DNA of 57,977 nt from an uncultured Bacilli bacterium (lineage in GTDB: Bacteria > Bacillota_I > Bacilli_A > RF39 > UBA660): positions 1-57,977 of the forward strand of contig CANROU010000007.1 of the NCBI GenBank assembly GCA_947632325.1. Direction: 5' to 3'. Positions 17,717 through 26,585 of this stretch are shown here, in pieces. Made by a program: the position numbers and the translations under genes. Below the pieces are notes generated by a model. The model made no database searches, was not told where the DNA came from, and saw only the letters and a program-made list of their open reading frames with translations. Numbering within the stretch: position 1 is the stretch's first letter; every line of letters starts with the position of its first letter.

Positions 17717-18802
17717 TTATTTTTCCTCAATCATTTCTTTTATTACTCTATAAATACGATCAGAACTATCAACTACACCTAATTTTTCAGCATTTTTATG
17801 CATATTAACATATCTTTGTTCATTCGTTAAAATATCGTCAATTTCTTTAATTAAGGTATTGGCTGAAAATGATTCTTCTTCTATTATGATAGATGCCCCT
17901 GCTTCTTTTAACGCTAGAGCATTTTTTCGTTGATGATCATGAGTTACATAAGGTGATGGAACTAAAATAGATGGAATCCCCAAACTAGTAATTTCAGCTA
18001 TAGTTGAAGCTCCAGCTCTTGAAACAATTAAATCTGTTTTCTTTAATAAAGACAACATTTTATCAACATAAGGTACTACTACCACATTATTAGGTATCTT
18101 AACTTCTTGTTGATATGAATCATAGTAAGATTTTCCTGATATTAATAAGACTTCATAAGGTTTATTTTTAAAATGCACAAGTATTTCTTTCATTTTATCG
18201 TTTATAGTCATTGAGCCTAATGACCCCATAACAATCAATACTAATTTTTTCTTAGGATTTAGTCCATATGTTCTTTTATCTATACTAATAGCTTGCATAA
18301 CCTCTTCACCACGGGGATTGCCAGTAAATTTAGTTTTCTTTTTGGGAAAATAGGCCATAGATGCTTCAAGTGACACACCTATTCTGTTTGCATAATGAGC
18401 TAATAATTTATTAGATAGTCCAGGAATACAATTTTGTTCATGAATAAAAATTTTATAACCCAATTTTTTAGCAGCATAAATAACCGGAACAGTTACATAG
18501 CCACCAATACCAAGAACTACGTCAGGATTAAATTTTTTTATAATTTTTTTGGATTCTTTAATAGCTGTAGTAAAACAAGACAAAACTTGTATATTTTTCC
18601 AAATTTGCTTTCTATTAAGTCCCTTCATTTCTAAACCAACATAAGGTATATTCTCATTAGGTATTAATGTAGCTTCCATCCTATCTTTAGTACCAATATA
18701 TAAAAACTCACTATTAGGTTCCATTTGCTTAATTTTTTTAATAATAGCTAAAGCTGGATAAATATGTCCGCCGGTACCACCTGCTGTTATAATAACTTTC
18801 AT
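17717..18802 (-). CDS. murG: MurG lipid II-forming GlcNAc transferase
   Basis: 361 aa, GT28 family, with two Rossmann domains. The N-terminal glycine loop is TAGGTGGHIYPALAI, FIHEQNCIPG is the family acceptor-side motif, and VSRAGASTIAEITSLGIPSILVPSPY is the donor-binding signature. It converts lipid I to lipid II at the inner membrane face. AGGATGTGATAAC precedes the ATG. It is first in a murG-murB-divIB-ftsA-ftsZ run and appears to have its own promoter. Confidence 0.96.
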   Translation of the reverse strand: MKVIITAGGTGGHIYPALAIIKKIKQMEPNSEFLYIGTKDRMEATLIPNENIPYVGLEMKGLNRKQIWKNIQVLSCFTTAIKESKKIIKKFNPDVVLGIGGYVTVPVIYAAKKLGYKIFIHEQNCIPGLSNKLLAHYANRIGVSLEASMAYFPKKKTKFTGNPRGEEVMQAISIDKRTYGLNPKKKLVLIVMGSLGSMTINDKMKEILVHFKNKPYEVLLISGKSYYDSYQQEVKIPNNVVVVPYVDKMLSLLKKTDLIVSRAGASTIAEITSLGIPSILVPSPYVTHDHQRKNALALKEAGASIIIEEESFSANTLIKEIDDILTNEQRYVNMHKNAEKLGVVDSSDRIYRVIKEMIEEK

Positions 18803-18821
18803 GTTATCACATCCTAATTTA

Positions 18822-18830
18822 ATTATATCA
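18822..18830 (-). promoter_or_regulatory. Extended -10 promoter upstream of murG
   Basis: Minus-strand TGATATAAT (TATAAT at 18822-18827 with the TG extension) lies 20 nt from the murG start, just after the terminator of the preceding gene. The -35 is weak. Confidence 0.5.
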
Positions 18831-18847
18831 TAATTATATGATTTGAA

Positions 18848-18875
18848 AAGAAAAAAAGAAGGTTATCCTTCTTAC
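18848..18875 (-). terminator. Terminator of the camelysin-like gene
   Basis: The minus-strand stem AAGAAGG-ATAA-CCTTCTT is followed by a run of T and overlaps the stop codon. It insulates murG from this gene. Confidence 0.8.
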
Positions 18876-19483
18876 ATATCACTAAAATCCATATACTTAT
18901 CTTGAATGGCATCTACTACTACTTTTACATGAAAATGTTTACCATTTACTAAGGCTGGATTTGTTATAGTTGAATCAATCCACATACGTAATTGATAATC
19001 ATTATGAGCACCACTATTAATGACACCTGTATCAATAACACTATCAGTCAAAGCATTATAAGTAGTTACTGTTTGCATAGCATTATTTTTAGTTAAGACT
19101 AATTTGATGTTTGCAGCATCTAGTAAATTTGATCCACATTTATCTTTAGCAATCGCCTCATTATCTACTACTAATTTAACACGATATTTACTATTTAAAG
19201 TTCCAGTATTTCTTAAAGTAAAAGTATACGGAGTTGAAGTTTTACCTTTACTATCAGCAGTTGGCATCGCATCACCTATTGATATAGTCGTGCCTTGTTG
19301 ATCGTCTAATTCCAATATTAAAGTTCCAGTTGTTACATCATTGTTTTTAGTTCCTAATTTTTGATACCGAAATATAGCATAACTAACACCCAAGATTACA
19401 CAAAGAGAAACGATAATAATTAGTATACTATATATGATTCTATTTTTAACTGCTACTTCTTCACTCACTTTTGTTTTTTTCAT
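18872..19483 (-). CDS. Camelysin/TasA-like secreted surface protein
   Basis: 203 aa. The N-terminal membrane/signal segment (about residues 15-39) is followed by SYAIFRYQKLGTKNNDVTTG. The beta-rich body has TLILELDD, the signature-like YTFTLRNTGTLNSKYRVKLVVD and a closing HVKVVVDAIQ. This layout resembles the TasA/CalY (camelysin, M73) group of matrix-fibre proteins, where a signal segment precedes a jelly-roll domain whose conserved core is the FTLRNTG strand. The assignment rests on pattern only. No SipW-type signal peptidase is nearby. It sits as an insert between ftsW and murG with its own terminator. Confidence 0.55.
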   Translation of the reverse strand: MKKTKVSEEVAVKNRIIYSILIIIVSLCVILGVSYAIFRYQKLGTKNNDVTTGTLILELDDQQGTTISIGDAMPTADSKGKTSTPYTFTLRNTGTLNSKYRVKLVVDNEAIAKDKCGSNLLDAANIKLVLTKNNAMQTVTTYNALTDSVIDTGVINSGAHNDYQLRMWIDSTITNPALVNGKHFHVKVVVDAIQDKYMDFSDM

Positions 19484-19604
19484 ATTTACCCTCCACTACT
19501 ATACAATTTTATTATAAACTTTATTTAAGTAATTGTAAACCCAAATAAATTTTATATCTAATTTTTTTAATTTTTGTTATACTAAAAATAGAATGGAAAG
19601 AAAA

Positions 19605-19644
19605 TTGTTTTGTAAAAAGAACAGATATATAATTTTTTACAAAA
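19605..19644 (+). promoter_or_regulatory. ldh promoter with overlapping 11-bp inverted repeat
   Basis: The -35 TTGTTT (19605-19610) and -10 TATAAT (19628-19633) are spaced 17 nt. TTTTGTAAAAA (19608-19618) and its exact reverse complement TTTTTACAAAA (19634-19644) bracket the -10, as expected of an operator. It does not clearly match the Rex site. A GAGGAG ribosome site follows before the ldh ATG. Confidence 0.55.
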
Positions 19645-19667
19645 TTATTGTATGAGGAGATGTTAAA

Positions 19668-20579
19668 ATGAAAAATAAAGTCGTTATTGTTGGCTGTGGT
19701 AATGTAGGAATGAGTTATGCTTATGCATTACTTAATCAAAGAAGCATGGTCCATGAATTAGTATTAATCGATAGTAATATTAAAAAAGCTGAAGGAGAAG
19801 CAATGGATTTGAATCATACTCTACCTTTTGCTCCTTCTAAAGTAAATATTCATCAAGGTTCATATCAAGATTGTAATGATGCCAAAATAGTGGTTATTGC
19901 TGCAGGTGCTAGTCAAGAGCCAGGGGAAACTAGAATGGACTTAATTTATAAAAATAGCGCTATATTTAAATCCATTGTGGAACAAGTTATGCAATCAGGA
20001 TTTAATGGTATCTTTTTGATTGCTACTAATCCTGTAGATGTTATGACTTATTGTACTTGGAAATATTCTAATTTACCTACTAATCAAGTTTTGGGAACAG
20101 GTACTATTCTTGATACAGCTCGCCTACGATATTTAATAGGTGATAAGTTGAAACTAAACCCTAAAAGCATCCATGCCTATGTCATGGGAGAACATGGTGA
20201 TAGCGAATTTATTCCGTGGTCTATCGCTTTAGTAGGTCTGGAAAATATTAATAAATATTTAACCGTTGAGGAACAAGAACAGCTACATTGTAAAGTTCGT
20301 GATGCAGCTTATGAAATTATTGAAAAAAAAGGCAATACCTCTTATGGTATAGGTATGAGTTTAGTAGAGATTACTAATGCTATTCTAGGCGATGAAAACA
20401 CTATTTTAGCTGTTTCTTCTTATGATGAAGCTAATAAATGTTTTGTTGGTGGACCAACAATTATCAATCAACAAGGTGTTAAAAAAAGAATTTTTATAAA
20501 TTTAACTAGTGAAGAAGAAAATAAATTACAACATTCTATTGATATTATTAAAGAAGCCATAGAAAAAATAGACGTATAA
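19668..20579 (+). CDS. ldh: L-lactate dehydrogenase
   Basis: 303 aa. The NAD-binding loop is GCGNVGMSYAYAL. The substrate loop AGASQEPGETR has the Gln that distinguishes lactate from malate dehydrogenases. Family motifs ATNPVDVMTYCTW and GTGTILDTARLRY are present, and the catalytic His lies in MGEHGDSEFIPWS. It reduces pyruvate to L-lactate and regenerates NAD in fermentation. It is the only plus-strand gene inside the division cluster, which marks it as part of an accessory patch between ftsW and murG. Confidence 0.95.
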   Translation: MKNKVVIVGCGNVGMSYAYALLNQRSMVHELVLIDSNIKKAEGEAMDLNHTLPFAPSKVNIHQGSYQDCNDAKIVVIAAGASQEPGETRMDLIYKNSAIFKSIVEQVMQSGFNGIFLIATNPVDVMTYCTWKYSNLPTNQVLGTGTILDTARLRYLIGDKLKLNPKSIHAYVMGEHGDSEFIPWSIALVGLENINKYLTVEEQEQLHCKVRDAAYEIIEKKGNTSYGIGMSLVEITNAILGDENTILAVSSYDEANKCFVGGPTIINQQGVKKRIFINLTSEEENKLQHSIDIIKEAIEKIDV

Positions 20580-20611
20580 AAAGAAAGCCATTAATTAGCT
20601 TTCTTTTTTAT
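20577..20611 (+). terminator. Terminator of ldh
   Basis: The stem AAGAAAGC/GCTTTCTT with a 9-nt loop and six T immediately follows the ldh stop codon. Confidence 0.85.
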
Positions 20612-20731
20612 ACGTTATAGCTAATTGATTAACACAAGCATATTATCCTAAACTTGAAATTCAATGAAACTCAAATTAAAATTTTTTTAGTTCAGCAAGA
20701 AGGACATTTATAGAAAATTATTCAAATACCT

Positions 20732-20838
20732 TTAACTACTCTTAGAAATATTTAAAATAGTTCCAATACTAACCATAGAAACTAAAAGAGAAGATAGAAG
20801 ATCAACCATAAGACAAAAATGGTAAAGTTACTCCCTAA
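20732..20838 (-). pseudogene. Decayed duplicate of the ftsW 3' end
   Basis: Minus-strand reading gives GVTLPFLSYG, a stop (TGA), a frameshift, then VSMVSIGTILNISKSS and a stop. This is clearly the C-terminus of the ftsW gene at 21848-22933, which reads TGVTLPFLSYGG...LVSMASIGIILNISRNN. The DNA is also visibly similar over about 90-100 bp, with small indels. The fragment and the intact ftsW end flank the ORF6N gene. The rest of the 310-bp space between ldh and that gene shows nothing further that I can name. Confidence 0.85.
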
Positions 20839-20892
20839 GCATTGCAAACATAACTGATTTTTGATGGGTTACACTTACAAAATAACTGATTA

Positions 20893-21780
20893 TTATTCTG
20901 TAATAGCAAGTACGCATTTTATTAAATTGTTCTTTACTATTTCATCTTCTAATTTATTAATAGAAAAAGTTTTGCTACCTGCATAATTAAGAGATGCTCC
21001 ACAATGATAAATTTCTTTTTGATCTAATATAATGTAGCGATCATGAAAATCATTATTATAAACTACTTTTAAATTATTATATTGTTTTTGATATTTATTT
21101 ACATCTATTTCTTTTAATAAACCATTATTTTTACATATTATAGTTACTTCAACTTTTAAGTTTCTTATCATATCCAAAACCATTTTATCGGCGTAGTTAT
21201 CAATAATAATTATGTTATTATTTGCTTCTTTTAAAATATCATCTATTTTGGAATAAGCATCATAAATTTGTCCATTAAAATAAATTTCATTATCTTTTTT
21301 CTTTTCTTCAAATTTGTTAAAAGATGCTTGTAACAATTTGATATCTTCATCATGCTTTATAACTAAATTATTAATATATTTTTGCTCAATTAATTCATTA
21401 GAAATATATTTACGCATTATCACAAAAGCATCCATGATAGCAATACTAACTTGGGTTGCAACATCAGATTTTAAAATAGTGGCAAGCATCGCTACACCTT
21501 GTTCTGTAAATACACGAGGCAAGTATTTTGAATATTGACCAGGTTTTAATTCTAAGGTCGCAAAATGCGACCTTAGAATATCAAGATATTCATTTTTACT
21601 TAATTTAAAACAAAATCTTTCTGGAAATTTTTCATGATTTCTTCTTACCGCTTCATTAATTCTTTTAGTTTCTACCCTATAGAGTTTTGCTAAATCAGAG
21701 TCTAGCATGACTTGCTTTCCTCGTATTTCATAAATCATATTTTCTATTTTTACTTGTTCAGTTAGTATAACATTATTCAT
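20893..21780 (-). CDS. ORF6N-domain protein with degenerate PLD-like C-terminus
   Basis: 295 aa. The N-terminal ORF6N DNA-binding domain is clear: MIYEIRGKQVMLDSDLAKLY, RVETKRINEAVRRNHEKFPE, RFCF, then YLPRVFTEQGVAMLATIL. After a helical linker (about 130-160), the C-terminal part resembles a single phospholipase-D-like unit. It ends HDRYIILDQKEIYHCGASLN, where the HxK motif reads His-Asp-Arg. ORF6N proteins occur on phages and mobile DNA and as isolated chromosomal genes; the function is not established. It lies between intact ftsW and a broken copy of the ftsW tail, so it probably arrived by insertion there. Confidence 0.85.
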   Translation of the reverse strand: MNNVILTEQVKIENMIYEIRGKQVMLDSDLAKLYRVETKRINEAVRRNHEKFPERFCFKLSKNEYLDILRSHFATLELKPGQYSKYLPRVFTEQGVAMLATILKSDVATQVSIAIMDAFVIMRKYISNELIEQKYINNLVIKHDEDIKLLQASFNKFEEKKKDNEIYFNGQIYDAYSKIDDILKEANNNIIIIDNYADKMVLDMIRNLKVEVTIICKNNGLLKEIDVNKYQKQYNNLKVVYNNDFHDRYIILDQKEIYHCGASLNYAGSKTFSINKLEDEIVKNNLIKCVLAITE

Positions 21781-21847
21781 ATAAAGTCCCCCTTATTTCG
21801 TTTATAGCTAAAATATATCAAACATATGTTTTTGCGTCAACTATATT

Positions 21848-22933
21848 TTAATTATTTCTAGAAATATTTAAAATTATTCCAATACTGGCCATACTTACAA
21901 GTAAAGAAGAACCTCCATAACTTAAGAAAGGTAAAGTTACCCCTGTTACAGGTATTAATCCCACAACTACCATTAAATTCATAACGGTCTGAAATAAAAT
22001 TTGAAAAACCATCCCAAAGGCCAAGTATTTGGCAAATAGATTTTTAGCGTTCAAAGCAATTTTAATGCCTCTATATAATACTATAATAAATAAAGTGCTT
22101 ACGATTATTACTCCTAATATACCAAATTCTTCACTGATAATAGAAAAAATAAAATCTGTTTGAGGCTCTGGCAAATAGAATTGTTTTTGCCTAGAATGTA
22201 AAAATCCCATCCCTAAAATACCTCCAGGACCTATTGCATAAAGAGATTGAATGATTTGAAATCCTGTACCTAAGGGATCTTTCCAAGGATTAATAAAAGA
22301 AGTAATACGATCCATACGATATGGCGCTATTAAAATTAATACTACTACCCCTAATAAACCAACGATACCACTTGCATAGAAAAATTTCATATTCACTCCA
22401 GCAATAAATAACATAGCAATAATACTGGCCACTAACACAATACCCGTTCCTAAATCAGGTTGCAACATTATTAAACCAAAGAAAAGTAAAGTCACGAATA
22501 ATATCGGTAAAACACCTTTTTTAATATTTTTAATAAAACGATTACTACTACTTAAATATTTACTAGCAAAAATAATTAAACCTAATTTAGCAAATTCACT
22601 AGGTTGAATACCAAAGGGTCCTATACCAAACCAACTACGGCTACCATTGCGAACACTACCTATTCCAGGTATTAAAACTAAAATTAAAAGTAAAAGACAA
22701 ACTAATAAAATAATGTTTGCCCTTTGATAATATTTCTTATAATCTATTTTTGCTATTATAAATAATAAAGCGAGTCCTATTATGATAAATAATGATTGTT
22801 GTTTAACATAATGAAAGCTATCATTAAATTTATATTCAGCCCAGATACTAGAAGCCGAATAAATCATTACAAGTCCAAATATTATTAAAATTATTACGGC
22901 GACAAAAAGAACAACATCAAATTTCTTTTTCAT
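21848..22933 (-). CDS. ftsW: SEDS glycosyltransferase FtsW/SpoVE
   Basis: 361 aa, polytopic (about 10 membrane segments). SEDS motifs are present: VMIYSASSIWAEYKF, NGSRSWFGIGPFGIQPSEFAKLGLIIFASKYL, MLQPDLGTGIVL and GVTLPFLSYGGSSLL. It polymerises lipid II into glycan strands together with a class B PBP. Only one SEDS gene lies here, so whether it serves division (FtsW), sporulation (SpoVE) or both with the two linked PBPs cannot be told. It follows mraY by 22 nt. Confidence 0.93.
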   Translation of the reverse strand: MKKKFDVVLFVAVIILIIFGLVMIYSASSIWAEYKFNDSFHYVKQQSLFIIIGLALLFIIAKIDYKKYYQRANIILLVCLLLLILVLIPGIGSVRNGSRSWFGIGPFGIQPSEFAKLGLIIFASKYLSSSNRFIKNIKKGVLPILFVTLLFFGLIMLQPDLGTGIVLVASIIAMLFIAGVNMKFFYASGIVGLLGVVVLILIAPYRMDRITSFINPWKDPLGTGFQIIQSLYAIGPGGILGMGFLHSRQKQFYLPEPQTDFIFSIISEEFGILGVIIVSTLFIIVLYRGIKIALNAKNLFAKYLAFGMVFQILFQTVMNLMVVVGLIPVTGVTLPFLSYGGSSLLVSMASIGIILNISRNN

Positions 22934-22955
22934 TATATCACCTATCTATTTTATT

Positions 22956-23936
22956 TTATAACCAGACTCCAAATAATATACCAGCCATAGCTAATAATAA
23001 CCCAATTACCCAAAATAATTTAACTATATCTGGTTCTTTCCATCCTAATTTTTCAAAATGATGATGCAAAGGCGTCATTAAAAATAATTTTCTTTTAAAT
23101 ATATAGAGCCAAGCAACTTGCAAAATGACACTTAAAGTTTCTACCACAAATACTCCTGCGACTACTACTAAGGTTAATTCACGATGAGTCAATATCGCAA
23201 TAGAGGCCATGACTGCTCCTAATGCTAAACTACCAGTATCTCCCATAAATATTTTAGCCGGATAAGCATTAAACACTAAAAAGCCCAATAGTGATCCTAC
23301 TAAAATAAAAGTAAAAATACCCATGTCTTCAAAACCAACCATCAAAGAAATTAAACTAAAAGCTACAAAGGCAATCGCACTAAGTCCTCCAGCTAAGCCA
23401 TCTAAACCATCAGTTAAATTAACAGCATTAGAAGAACCAACGAGCAAAAATAAAATGAACACTCCATAAAACCAACCCATTTCAATATTAATGCCTAAAG
23501 TTCCAACGACCCATGAAGTTTGTCCTCCATTTTTTATATATAAATAGAAAAATAATAGAGCAATTAAAACTTGAGCAAATAATTTTTGATATGTGGTCAA
23601 TCCTTCATTATCATGTTTCTTAATACTTAAAAAATCATCCAAAAAACCGATAATAGCATAACCGATGAATACCATTAAAACAATCAATAAATCTTCTGTT
23701 AAGGTTAATTTTTTGGTAATTAACAAGGCAATCGTCGCTAACAATGTTGGTATAATAAATATTAAACCGCCCATTGTAGGAGTTCCCTCTTTTTTTTGAT
23801 GACTTTCGCCAACAAAAATGCTGATTCTTTGACCTACGTGTAATCTACGCAACAAAGGAATCAAAATTAATCCTAAGAATGCTGAAGATAAAAAGCCAAT
23901 CATCACAGCAAATATTACTTTGGTTAATAATAGCAT
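22956..23936 (-). CDS. mraY: Phospho-MurNAc-pentapeptide transferase MraY
   Basis: 326 aa with about 10 membrane segments. The motifs are KKEGTPTMGGLIFI, the catalytic FLDDFLSIKKHDNEGLTTYQK, NAVNLTDGLDGLAGGL, FMGDTGSLALG and MTPLHHHFEKLGWKE. It makes lipid I at the inner membrane face. It lies directly downstream of the spoVD C-terminal part. murE and murD, often found here, are absent. Confidence 0.97.
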   Translation of the reverse strand: MLLLTKVIFAVMIGFLSSAFLGLILIPLLRRLHVGQRISIFVGESHQKKEGTPTMGGLIFIIPTLLATIALLITKKLTLTEDLLIVLMVFIGYAIIGFLDDFLSIKKHDNEGLTTYQKLFAQVLIALLFFYLYIKNGGQTSWVVGTLGINIEMGWFYGVFILFLLVGSSNAVNLTDGLDGLAGGLSAIAFVAFSLISLMVGFEDMGIFTFILVGSLLGFLVFNAYPAKIFMGDTGSLALGAVMASIAILTHRELTLVVVAGVFVVETLSVILQVAWLYIFKRKLFLMTPLHHHFEKLGWKEPDIVKLFWVIGLLLAMAGILFGVWL

Positions 23937-24024
23937 GTTTTTTCACTCCATTTCACTTTTAACATTATATCATAAAACCTATGAAGATATGCGAAAAAGC
24001 AAGTTAATAGACAAAAGTTGACAG

Positions 24025-24891
24025 CTAACTACCTAATAACAGGCGAACAGTCGAACCACCGGCAATTCTTGTTTTGGCTTTTGGTGATTGCTCAATCACT
24101 TTATCGCCTTCACCAGAGTACTCTACTTTAAAATTAGTAGATAATAATTCCGTCGCCTCTTTAACATTTTTGGATATAACATTTGGAACTTCATAATAAA
24201 CATCATCATTCCAGCTGTAATCTTTTTCAATAGCCCCTTCTTGTTTAGGAATTTCTAAAGCGTCAATGATATCTAATAAGATTCTTCTAGCTACAGGGGT
24301 AGTAGTATAACTAGATAACATAGCTGTATTTTTGGGATTATCAATAGCAATATATAAAATAGCTTGCGGATTATTAGATGGTACAATACCAACAAAAGAC
24401 ATAATATAATTATTTACTAAATAATGGCCATCCTGAACTTTTTGAGCTGTTCCGGTTTTACCACCAATACGATAACCATCAATATATGCGGCTTTACCTC
24501 CACCTTTAGCTACTACACTTTCCAATGCTCTACGCATAATAGCCGAAGTTTCCTCACTAATGGTATTTCTAAGCAATTTTTTATCTTTACTTTCAATTAT
24601 AGTATTAGTTTGTGGCTCTAAAATATTTTTAACAACATATGGTTGATATAATTTACCACCATTTAATACTGCTGATACAGCGGCAACTTGTTGAATAGGA
24701 GTTACAGATACGCCCTGTCCAAAAGCAGTTGTAGCTAATTCCACTGGTCCTACCTGATCAAGGGAAAAAATAATTCCTTCGCCTTCCCCATTTAAATCAA
24801 TTCCCGTTTTAGAACCAAAACCAAATAAATCTAAATAAGAAAATAATTTTTCTTTTCCTAATAATTGTCCCATTTTAACAAACCCTGGGTT
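24025..24891 (-). CDS. spoVD: SpoVD-type PBP, C-terminal part (interrupted gene)
   Basis: 288 codons including the stop, from the split point onward. It begins within the codon for the second Asn of Ser-Cys-Asn, then PGFVKMGQLLGKEKLF. It carries the KTG motif (IGGKTGTAQKVQ) and a C-terminal PASTA domain (VPNVISKNVKEATELL to STVRLLLG). It lacks the SxxK serine and so is inactive alone. Joining to 36280-37325 across the element gives a 636-aa class B PBP, the length expected of SpoVD. An ATG at 24873 could start a truncated protein but has only a weak AGGG upstream. It precedes mraY, the usual SpoVD position. Confidence 0.9.
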   Translation of the reverse strand, partial: NPGFVKMGQLLGKEKLFSYLDLFGFGSKTGIDLNGEGEGIIFSLDQVGPVELATTAFGQGVSVTPIQQVAAVSAVLNGGKLYQPYVVKNILEPQTNTIIESKDKKLLRNTISEETSAIMRRALESVVAKGGGKAAYIDGYRIGGKTGTAQKVQDGHYLVNNYIMSFVGIVPSNNPQAILYIAIDNPKNTAMLSSYTTTPVARRILLDIIDALEIPKQEGAIEKDYSWNDDVYYEVPNVISKNVKEATELLSTNFKVEYSGEGDKVIEQSPKAKTRIAGGSTVRLLLGS

Positions 24892-24917
24892 TATTTATGG
24901 TAAGCAAGAGATACTTT
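24889..24917 (-). other. Left attachment site (junction element/spoVD 3' part)
   Basis: On the minus strand: AAAGTATCTCTTG (24905-24917), 13 nt, the AA core (24890-24891), then CCCAGGG. The last part, AACCCAGGGTT, is a near-perfect palindrome and belongs to the host gene. Confidence 0.85.
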
Positions 24918-24938
24918 ATTTATAAAAAATTACACTAA

Positions 24939-26564
24939 TTATGATATTATATGGTGATTATGTAAATCAATCTCTATTGTTTGGGAAGGATGATCAAAAT
25001 TAAATATTATATCTAATTTTATATGTTTTCTATCCTCATTAATCTTACTAATTAAAACTTTATCTATAAAAATATTAAAGTATTTACCAATATTATTTCT
25101 AATACTCATTTTATTTTTTAGTTTGGCTTTTATATCTTCAATAATATTATCATTATATGTTGTAGAATTTATTTGTCTTTGTAAATCTTTTAAAGAATTA
25201 CTTAATGTACTTATCTCCTTTTCTATTTTTTCCCTTTTCATTATATATGTATCATCATCAATCAAACCTCTTAATCGCATATCTACAAGTTTATCTTTTA
25301 AATATCTTTGTTCTGTTAATTTATCTTCTATTGTTGATAAATCTATGATTCTACTTTCAGCTATTATTTTTTGATAAGAATTAATAATATTGTTATACAA
25401 TATTTCTTTATTAGTAAATAACTTATCGATAATTCTAACAAATATTTCATCTAGATCTTTTTCATACAGTATAGGTGTCCTACAACCTTTAATACCATGT
25501 CTTAAATATTCGTTACACTGCCACACTGGATTTTCTTTTCTTTTACATGAGGCATATCTTATAAATGTAGTATTATGTTCTTTACAAAATATCTTAGAAG
25601 TATAATTTCTTTTGATTAAATAATTTTCTTTGTTTAAAGCATTTTTATTCCATTTATTATTTCTTTCATTATAAATATCATTAGCCCTATTCCATAATTC
25701 TTCAGATACAATAGCGGGAACATGACCTTTACTGTCTTTATAAATAATCCATTCTTCAGGAGGATTTATTTTCTTTTTATGCGTTTTATAATCTTCCACG
25801 GTACTTAAATTGGCTGTATAATATCCCTTGTATCTATAATTTGTTAACATTTTTTTTAAAGTTGTATTACTAAATATTTTACCTTTTTTCGTGTAATAAC
25901 CATGTTCTGCTAATTTATGAGCAATTTTAGTAAAACCATAGTCTCCTGTAGCATAAAAATTAAAAAGCATTTTAACAATAGGTGCTTCATGTTTGTTAAT
26001 TATCAGTCTCCCTTCTTTTTTATCATAACCCAATAATGAACTACCACCTAATTTTCCATCTTTAATACTCCTTCGTATACCAAATTTAACTCTTTCTGAT
26101 AATTTACGTACCTCATCTTGAGCCATAGAAGCCATTAATGTTAACCTAAACTCACTGTCTGGGAAAATAGTATTAATATTATCTGAAACAAAAAATACTG
26201 CCACACCATATTGCAAAAGTAATTGGGTATATTCAATACTATCAACAGTATTACGGGCAAAACGAGAAACCTCTTTAGTAAGTATCAAATCAATTTTACC
26301 ACTTCGAGCATCTTCAATCATTTCTAAAAATTGTTCCCGTTTATTAACTTGAGTTCCAGAGATACCTTCATCTATATAGCTTTTAATATGAGTCCAATTT
26401 TTAACATTTGAAATTAAATCATTAAAATAGTTTATTTGGTTATCTAAGGAATTTAACTGATCATCTTTATCAGTTGATACACGGCCATAATCAGCTACTT
26501 TTAAAGTCATATCATAAATAGTTTGACCCGTTAATAATTGTTGTCTAGCTTTAAGAATATCCAT
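24939..26564 (-). CDS. Large serine recombinase (SpoIVCA/integrase type)
   Basis: 541 aa. The catalytic N-terminal domain has the nucleophile Ser30 in YGRVSTDKDDQ, then IDEGISGTQVNKREQF, EVSRFARNTVDSIEY and the E-helix region LMASMAQDEVRKLSERVKFG. A recombinase domain follows (LGYDKKEGRLIINKHEAPIV to GYYTKKGKIFSNTTLKKML). Next come a Cys-rich zinc-ribbon region (about 330-380, CKEH, ASCKRK, WQC, KGC) and a coiled coil (about 410-470). This is the enzyme class that excises skin and integrates many phages. The gene sits 48 nt from the left core, the usual place for an integrase next to its att site. GGAGGAGG precedes the ATG. Confidence 0.95.
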   Translation of the reverse strand: MDILKARQQLLTGQTIYDMTLKVADYGRVSTDKDDQLNSLDNQINYFNDLISNVKNWTHIKSYIDEGISGTQVNKREQFLEMIEDARSGKIDLILTKEVSRFARNTVDSIEYTQLLLQYGVAVFFVSDNINTIFPDSEFRLTLMASMAQDEVRKLSERVKFGIRRSIKDGKLGGSSLLGYDKKEGRLIINKHEAPIVKMLFNFYATGDYGFTKIAHKLAEHGYYTKKGKIFSNTTLKKMLTNYRYKGYYTANLSTVEDYKTHKKKINPPEEWIIYKDSKGHVPAIVSEELWNRANDIYNERNNKWNKNALNKENYLIKRNYTSKIFCKEHNTTFIRYASCKRKENPVWQCNEYLRHGIKGCRTPILYEKDLDEIFVRIIDKLFTNKEILYNNIINSYQKIIAESRIIDLSTIEDKLTEQRYLKDKLVDMRLRGLIDDDTYIMKREKIEKEISTLSNSLKDLQRQINSTTYNDNIIEDIKAKLKNKMSIRNNIGKYFNIFIDKVLISKINEDRKHIKLDIIFNFDHPSQTIEIDLHNHHIIS

Positions 26565-26585
26565 CTATTTTCCTCCTCCAATTAA

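Noticed and set aside
24025-24873. A free-standing transpeptidase gene starting at the ATG at 24873
   Set aside because: It lacks the SxxK serine, and codons upstream of the ATG continue the PBP consensus (NPGFVK) to the AA core. It is the 3' part of the split gene.
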